From an uncultured Bacilli bacterium (lineage in GTDB: Bacteria > Bacillota_I > Bacilli_A > RF39 > UBA660), in assembly GCA_934120635.1 (NCBI GenBank), contig CAKOUR010000013.1:1-43722 (forward strand): a DNA stretch of 43,722 nt, written 5' to 3'. Positions 39,375 to 43,722 of the stretch are shown here, piece by piece. The notes beneath the pieces were generated by a model. It made no database searches and was not told the DNA's origin. It was given only the letters and a program-made list of their open reading frames with translations. Position 1 is the first letter of the stretch. The number at the start of each line of letters is the position of its first letter. The translations under genes and the position numbers were made by a program.

Positions 39375-40428
39375 AGTTAATTATAAATTATTAAATCTTT
39401 TACTAGGAATTTTAATTGTTTGTTTATTATATTTTATTCGGGATTTATGGCTTGGTATTTTTGCAAAAGTTATTGCTATTTTACTTCCATTTTTGGTTGC
39501 TTTTGCTGTTTCTTATGCGATTTATCCTTATTGTAAAAAGTTAGAAGGATATGGTCTTCCTAAATGGCTTTCAATGTTTGTTATTTATTTTATTATTATT
39601 GGTTTTCTTATATTAATTGGAATTACAGTTGTACCAATGCTTTATGATCAAGTAGTATTATTTTTGAGTAATATTTCTGCTGTTGTTACGGATGTTTCTT
39701 CTAAGTATGAAGTGGATTTGGGTATTTTGCAGAAGTCTATCTCTACCATGTCTAGTGATATTTTAAAGGATGTAGGAACTTATATTTCAAACGGGGCAAT
39801 TAATATATTAAATGCTTCTATTAGTGTTCTTACGAATTTGATTATTGTAGTTGCTGTTAGTGTTTATTTTTTATGGGATATGGATTCTATTCGTGATACA
39901 ATTAGGAAGACTTTAAAGAGAATGAAGGGAAGATATTATTCTTATGTAAAGAGACTAGATACGGAGATTAATAATTATTTTAGTGGTTTATTTAAGACAA
40001 TTTTAATTCAATTTATTGAATATACGATTGTTTTTAAATTAATTGGTCATCCTAACTATTTAATTTTAAGTATTTTAGCTGCTGTTACTACAATTATTCC
40101 TTATTTTGGAGGATTTATTGTGAATGTTTTAGCGGTAATTATTGCTTCAGTTGTTAGTACAAAATTATTAATTTTAACTTTAATTGTTTGTTTAGTTTGT
40201 CCTAATATTGATGGTTATATCATTGCTCCTAAAGTATATGGTAAGACTAATCAACTTCCTGCTTTAGTCAATATTTTTGCTGTATTTGCTGGCGGTATTT
40301 TAGGAGGATTCTGGGGAATTGTGATTTCTCTTCCTGTTGCTATTATTATTATTGCTACTTATCGTTTCTTTAAAGAAGATATTAATCAGAAAATTGTAAC
40401 AATAAAAGAAAAAAAGCAAGAAAGTTAG
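39364..40428 (+). CDS. AI-2E family transporter
   Basis: Polytopic membrane protein of the AI-2E exporter-like family; members have been linked to quorum-signal export or Na+(Li+)/H+ antiport. About eight helices over 354 residues. A soluble stretch follows the third helix (VTDVSSKYEVDLGILQKSIS). Family motifs include the C-terminal GKTNQLPALVNIFAVFAGGI and FWGIVISLPVAIII. The start lies inside dtd, with GAAGGAGA upstream, so it is coupled to dtd. Substrate unknown. Confidence 0.85.
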   Translation: MENKVNYKLLNLLLGILIVCLLYFIRDLWLGIFAKVIAILLPFLVAFAVSYAIYPYCKKLEGYGLPKWLSMFVIYFIIIGFLILIGITVVPMLYDQVVLFLSNISAVVTDVSSKYEVDLGILQKSISTMSSDILKDVGTYISNGAINILNASISVLTNLIIVVAVSVYFLWDMDSIRDTIRKTLKRMKGRYYSYVKRLDTEINNYFSGLFKTILIQFIEYTIVFKLIGHPNYLILSILAAVTTIIPYFGGFIVNVLAVIIASVVSTKLLILTLIVCLVCPNIDGYIIAPKVYGKTNQLPALVNIFAVFAGGILGGFWGIVISLPVAIIIIATYRFFKEDINQKIVTIKEKKQES

Positions 40429-40477
40429 TATTAGGAATGAAGTGTTTTAAGTGATGTTTATTTCACTAGTTAGTTTA

Positions 40478-40513
40478 AAAAAAGTATCAGTTAAATTTTT
40501 CTGATACTTTTTT
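40478..40513. terminator. Bidirectional terminator
   Basis: AAAAAAGTATCAG (40478-40490) and CTGATACTTTTTT (40501-40513) form a 13-pair stem between the AI-2E and yneF genes. Confidence 0.85.
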
Positions 40514-40721
40514 ACATATATTTATTCATTTGTTTCATCATTTGATTGATTTGTTTTTGATTAGGTGTTCTTCCCATTGAAGACATCATTGCTTTAATCA
40601 TTTGTTCGTTAATAGGAGGATTTTCTTTTAAATATTTCATCATAAATTTTCTAGCGATGAAAAATCCAATAATTCCTCCTGCAATTAGTCCAATTACTAA
40701 ATATAATATATCTCTTAACAT
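40512..40721 (-). CDS. yneF: YneF family (UPF0154) small membrane protein
   Basis: A 69-aa protein with one N-terminal membrane helix (ILYLVIGLIAGGIIGFFIAR) and the family hallmark KYLKENPPINEQMIKAMM followed by MGRTPNQKQINQMMKQM. The function is unknown but the family is widespread in Bacilli. GGAGGGATAAGT precedes the ATG. Its sirA-family neighbour is the same as in Bacillus subtilis (yneE-yneF). Confidence 0.93.
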   Translation of the reverse strand: MLRDILYLVIGLIAGGIIGFFIARKFMMKYLKENPPINEQMIKAMMSSMGRTPNQKQINQMMKQMNKYM

Positions 40722-40770
40722 ACTTATCCCTCCATGTATTCATTTTACTAAAAATAAGTATTTTTGTCTA

Positions 40771-41205
40771 TTACTTTGCTAGTAACTCTTCTTTTTTATG
40801 GACATTTTCTAACCAAAAATAGTCTTGATTTTCAAAATCACAGACGAATAATTTGTTATTGAATTTTTGAAGGCTGTCAAAGAAAGAAGGGTAGTTAATG
40901 CTACTTTTTAATTTTAGACAATAATTACTGACCATTAATTTACTATATTCATGATAATTAGAAATGAGATGAATATTTGCTTTGTTGTTATAATAAACAT
41001 CTACTTTATGATTAATATTTAAAAAGTTATTCATAAAGAGTTTGTTAAAATGATTGGTTATTGCTTCATAATAATTAGTTGATAGCATCATATCATGTCT
41101 ATTTGTATAGTAGGTATCTTCTAGCATTTTATAAAGCTTATAAGGATATTTATTATAGACTTCATAGAAAAAATCATTTACATTATAAATATAAAATATT
41201 CGCAC
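40771..41205 (-). CDS. sirA: SirA-like protein (YneE family)
   Basis: In Bacillus SirA binds domain I of DnaA and blocks replication re-initiation during early sporulation. The match rests on the opening RIFYIYNVNDFFYEVYNKYP, the closing SFFDSLQKFNNKLFVCDFEN followed by YFWLENVHKKEE, the length (144 aa), and the position next to yneF. Similarity to the Bacillus protein as I recall it is weak but colinear. The GTG start follows GGTGATCAAA. A DnaA-regulating role here is inferred. Confidence 0.65.
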   Translation of the reverse strand: MRIFYIYNVNDFFYEVYNKYPYKLYKMLEDTYYTNRHDMMLSTNYYEAITNHFNKLFMNNFLNINHKVDVYYNNKANIHLISNYHEYSKLMVSNYCLKLKSSINYPSFFDSLQKFNNKLFVCDFENQDYFWLENVHKKEELLAK

Positions 41206-41275
41206 TTTGATCACCAAATATAATATATAAGAAGTAGGGCAAATATTTTGTCGAAATAGAAGAAAAAATAAAATT

Positions 41276-41887
41276 TTAAAAATATTGATTTAAGGAAGAG
41301 ATTACTTGTGAAGGGGTGTAGCCATCTCTTAATAGGGAATTGTATAATTTATTTCTTAGTTTATAATTATCTAATTTATGGTTACTTTTGATTGCTTTTT
41401 CGATTTTTTTATTGATTTTTTCTTGGATGATTTCTTCATTAAATAAGTATTTATTTTCTTCAATGATGGGGGTAGAGATATTTAATTTTTTTAGTTCATT
41501 GATGATTCTGTATTCTCCCATGTTAGTAAACTTTAATTTATCATGAATAAAACATTTGGTAAAATACTTATCGTTCAATAATCCTTTTTTTGTTAGCTTT
41601 TCTATGATAAAGATTCTATCTTCTTCTGTTACTTGTTTTCTTTTTAGATAATCATCGATTTCTTTAGTGGAACGAAGTCTAGTTTGAATATATTTAACAC
41701 AGGCGTTATAGTATTCTTGTAGATTTGTATCGATCAGTATTTTATTGTATAAATGAGCATCTAATTCTTTTTTTAGTAATAGCTCATTTTCTAGAATTAC
41801 ATCATCATAGGTATCGATAACTTCTCCATTATCTAAGTAAAGTCGATATTTTAAAGTACCAATTTTTTCGTACTTTTCTATTTTCAT
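41276..41887 (-). CDS. recX: Regulatory protein RecX
   Basis: Modulates RecA filaments. About 203 residues with three-helix RecX repeats: CVKYIQTRLRSTKEIDDYLK, then LTKKGLLNDKYFTKCFIHDK and GEYRIINELKKLNIS, and a C-terminal RNKLYNSLLRDGYTPSQVIS. The ATG two bases past the rbgA stop is chosen. An upstream TTG inside rbgA is possible, but neither start has a good ribosome site, so coupling to rbgA is likely. recA is not in the window. Confidence 0.9.
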   Translation of the reverse strand: MKIEKYEKIGTLKYRLYLDNGEVIDTYDDVILENELLLKKELDAHLYNKILIDTNLQEYYNACVKYIQTRLRSTKEIDDYLKRKQVTEEDRIFIIEKLTKKGLLNDKYFTKCFIHDKLKFTNMGEYRIINELKKLNISTPIIEENKYLFNEEIIQEKINKKIEKAIKSNHKLDNYKLRNKLYNSLLRDGYTPSQVISSLNQYF

Positions 41888-41888
41888 T

Positions 41889-42806
41889 TTAGTTTTGCTC
41901 AAATCTATCGAAGGTAACTTTTCCTAAAGATCCTTCTCTTAAATCTTTTAATATGATTGTGGAAACTTTTTCAATATCTACTTCATTTTTGGAGATTGCT
42001 CCAATTTTTTTTCCTATTGTGTCGATGATTTTAGGAGTATTTTCTAGATCTTCTATTTGGTAGCGTTGCTTTAGAAATTCAGGGTAATATTTTTTTAGGG
42101 TTTCTAAAATGTAGATTGAAACTTGTTCTTTGTTTAGAATTTCTTCTTTGATAGCGGTCATTGATGCTAAATTTAGGGCAGTATTTTTTCCTTCTAGTTT
42201 TGGCCATAAAATTCCTGGGGTATCTAATAGTTCTAAATATGCGTTAATTCTTATCCATTCCAAATTTTTAGTAATTCCTGGTTTGTTTCCTACATTGGTT
42301 GCTTTTTTACCTACTAATCGGTTAATTAGGGTGCTTTTTCCTACGTTAGGTATACCTAGGATTAATATTCTTGTTTTTCTAGGTTTTAGTCCTTTAGCTT
42401 GTCTTTTTTTGTTTAATTCTTGAGCAATGGTATCGATTTTACTAAAAATACTGTTCAAGTTTTTATCATGTAAAAGGTCTACTAATAGTACTTGATAACC
42501 TTTTTCTTCATAATATTTTTTCCAATTATTTGTAATTTGCTTATCACATAAATCTTTTTTGGTCATGATTAAGATTCTTGGTTTGTTTTTTATCAAAGAA
42601 TCAATTTCTTTATTTTTAGAGGATAGGGGAATCCTGGCATCAATTACTTCTAATACCATATCAATTAAATTAATTTTTTCAGAAATTTCTCTTTTGGTTT
42701 TGGCCATATGACCAGGGTACCAGTTGATTCCGACTGATGGAAAACTTTTTGGACTATCATTATTTTTCTTTTCTGCTCTAATTTTTCTTTTTTGATACAT
42801 ATCCAT
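41889..42806 (-). CDS. rbgA: Ribosome biogenesis GTPase RbgA (YlqF)
   Basis: Circularly permuted GTPase for late 50S assembly. The motifs occur in permuted order: TKKDL (G4), GIPNVGKS (G1), then PGITK (G2) and LDTPG (G3). The family signature WYPGHMAKT is at 29-37. That is about 25 residues later than in Bacillus, where it is almost at the N-terminus, so this protein has a basic N-terminal extension (MDMYQKRKIRAEKKNN). The start with GGAAGTGAT upstream supports the extension as real. RNase HII (rnhB), often adjacent, is absent; recX follows immediately. Confidence 0.93.
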   Translation of the reverse strand: MDMYQKRKIRAEKKNNDSPKSFPSVGINWYPGHMAKTKREISEKINLIDMVLEVIDARIPLSSKNKEIDSLIKNKPRILIMTKKDLCDKQITNNWKKYYEEKGYQVLLVDLLHDKNLNSIFSKIDTIAQELNKKRQAKGLKPRKTRILILGIPNVGKSTLINRLVGKKATNVGNKPGITKNLEWIRINAYLELLDTPGILWPKLEGKNTALNLASMTAIKEEILNKEQVSIYILETLKKYYPEFLKQRYQIEDLENTPKIIDTIGKKIGAISKNEVDIEKVSTIILKDLREGSLGKVTFDRFEQN

Positions 42807-42844
42807 TTTAATCACTTCCTTTTTACAACTTGTAATTTGTCGCT

Positions 42845-43147
42845 CTAATTATTTTCTATTAAATCAGTATAATATATAATTTCTTTTCCTTTTTTTGTAT
42901 AATCTATTTCTAAATTTGTACTTTCTCCAATATAATTATTTATATTTACTACTAATATAGCATCTGATGATTCTATTCTTTTAAAATGTACCTCTTTTAA
43001 TTTTATTAATTGCTCTTTAGTTTTCTTAATATCCTCTGATACTGGATATACTAGTGTAAGAATACAATATCCGTCTAATGCCATTTTTTCTGCAATTGTC
43101 ATCATTTTTTTAAACTTTAAGCTTCCACATAGTGTTATTATTTTCAT
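42845..43147 (-). CDS. Nucleoside 2-deoxyribosyltransferase-like protein
   Basis: A 100-aa protein of the NDT/DUF4406-like Rossmann fold: MKIITLCGSLKFKKMMT at the start, SSDAILVVNI in the middle and GESTNLEIDYTKKGKEIIYY near the end, where the family's catalytic Glu lies in the GxSTxxE part. It may cleave or transfer a deoxyribosyl nucleoside or bind a nucleotide. It is shorter than classical enzymes (about 150). AAGGAAAA precedes the ATG. ATA-rich codons, like the next gene, suggest a recent arrival. Confidence 0.7.
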   Translation of the reverse strand: MKIITLCGSLKFKKMMTIAEKMALDGYCILTLVYPVSEDIKKTKEQLIKLKEVHFKRIESSDAILVVNINNYIGESTNLEIDYTKKGKEIIYYTDLIENN

Positions 43148-43199
43148 TTTGTAATTTTCCTTGATTAAATGAGTTTTCTAACAAACTACTAAATGTAAT

Positions 43200-43595
43200 T
43201 TATTCAACAAAATTCCATATTCCAAGATGACCTTTGGCTTTAATAGGTTTATCAAGTATTTCAATATTCTTTAAAATCCAAGCATATCTATCTCTAGCAT
43301 AAATTCCTGATATATACTCTTCATTATTTAGTTTAACTTTTTCAATAAATTCATCAGTCATTTTTACACAATCAATTAATTCACATGAGCAGACTATATA
43401 ACCATAGTTTAAATTATTAATGTCAACCAAATTCATTAAATCTTTATTCTCTCTGTATTTTTTTGGAATTTTAGTAGAACTTGCATGAATATATAACTTG
43501 CCTCTGTAATTAGTTTTCCAACTTCGTGTTTCGATTGTTTTTTTACCTTCCTTTATTATAGTTGCATATGGTTCAGTTAAACTTAACACTTTCAT
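43200..43595 (-). CDS. ASCH-domain protein
   Basis: 131 residues of the ASCH (PUA-like) fold: MKVLSLTEPYATIIKEGKKT, IETRSWKTNYRGKLYIHAS and a terminal KAKGHLGIWNF. ASCH domains bind RNA or act on modified nucleosides, for example as N4-acetylcytidine amidohydrolases. The conserved K and E/T of GKKTIETRSW are present. The ATG after AAAGGATGATTATA is chosen. Substrate unknown. Confidence 0.82.
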   Translation of the reverse strand: MKVLSLTEPYATIIKEGKKTIETRSWKTNYRGKLYIHASSTKIPKKYRENKDLMNLVDINNLNYGYIVCSCELIDCVKMTDEFIEKVKLNNEEYISGIYARDRYAWILKNIEILDKPIKAKGHLGIWNFVE

Positions 43596-43640
43596 TATAA
43601 TCATCCTTTCAAATTACTATTTTATTTCATCAAGTTTCTT

Positions 43641-43722
43641 TTACCCTTTTATTTCTAATTTTTTCCTTTCTCTTTCAAGTTCTTTTAAACTCTTTTTAGG
43701 TGTTGGCATTTCTTCCGGCATC
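43641..43722 (-). CDS. C-terminal end of a gene entering from the right
   Basis: The last 27 codons visible read MPEEMPTPKKSLKELERERK and end KLEIKG. The charged helical tail suggests the end of a larger protein, but a start at the visible ATG cannot be excluded. No function can be given. Confidence 0.4.
   Translation of the reverse strand, partial: MPEEMPTPKKSLKELERERKKLEIKG

Noticed and set aside
1..43722. Mycoplasma-type code (TGA as Trp)
   Set aside because: Trp is encoded by TGG throughout, and several genes end at TGA with signals for the next gene following.
1..43722. CRISPR arrays, rRNA, complete insertion sequences or prophage
   Set aside because: No regularly spaced repeats, no rRNA-like stretches and no transposase, integrase or phage structural genes were seen.

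Overview
The window is a low-GC Gram-positive chromosome segment that uses the standard genetic code: TGG encodes Trp and TGA is used as a stop, for example in mutM. Gene content points to Bacilli: the cdaA-cdaR pair, infC-rpmI-rplT behind an attenuator leader, an RNase J2-type protein, the adjacent yneF and sirA (yneE) families, rbgA, recX, a SpoIIM-family protein and RodA. Strong AT richness, compact spacing and SipW-type surface proteins suggest an uncultured gut Bacilli lineage near RF39 or Erysipelotrichales. That placement is inference. No rRNA, CRISPR array, transposase or complete prophage was seen.

Left part (1-18.2 kb), mostly core. It holds a partial gene and a small hypothetical gene, tRNA-Met(CAU), the c-di-AMP synthase and its regulator, the translation operon infC-rpmI-rplT, mtaB, cdsA-rseP, an anchored hypothetical protein, a cytosolic NlpC/P60 enzyme, a DUF368 lipid-carrier transporter, a CmpB-type membrane protein, tmk with a GT-C-like transferase, a SipW-type surface protein, a small VirB2-like two-helix protein, and polA-mutM.

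Middle part (18.2-30.1 kb), the most variable. After a coiled-coil protein comes a gene-poor, possibly decayed stretch, then HU. An accessory cluster follows (glycosyltransferase with a degenerate kinase-like N-terminus, unknown protein, APH-family kinase, NUDIX hydrolase), then uvrB behind a leader full of short repeats. Next is a 1,000-bp insertion of richer G+C that splits a 38-codon membrane-peptide gene and carries truncated genes. SpoIIM, an MFS-like protein and an SDR close the section.

Right part (30.1-43.7 kb). It holds a transglutaminase-like protein, RNase J2, a GNAT/deaminase-like fusion, a ZnuA-like lipoprotein without its metal-binding histidines, rnc-rhomboid, rodA, a surface protein, dtd with an AI-2E transporter, and a minus-strand block of yneF, sirA, rbgA-recX and small nucleotide- or RNA-related proteins at the edge.

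Expression signals are unusually readable. Promoters are sigma-A type, often with an extended TGC-TATAAT -10. Hairpin-plus-T-run terminators separate most units and are often shared by convergent genes. Many genes use a GGTGAT Shine-Dalgarno close to the start. Two genes (infC and perhaps rodA) appear to start at AUC and AUA. Where a Shine-Dalgarno sequence overlaps the longest possible start, the downstream start was chosen.
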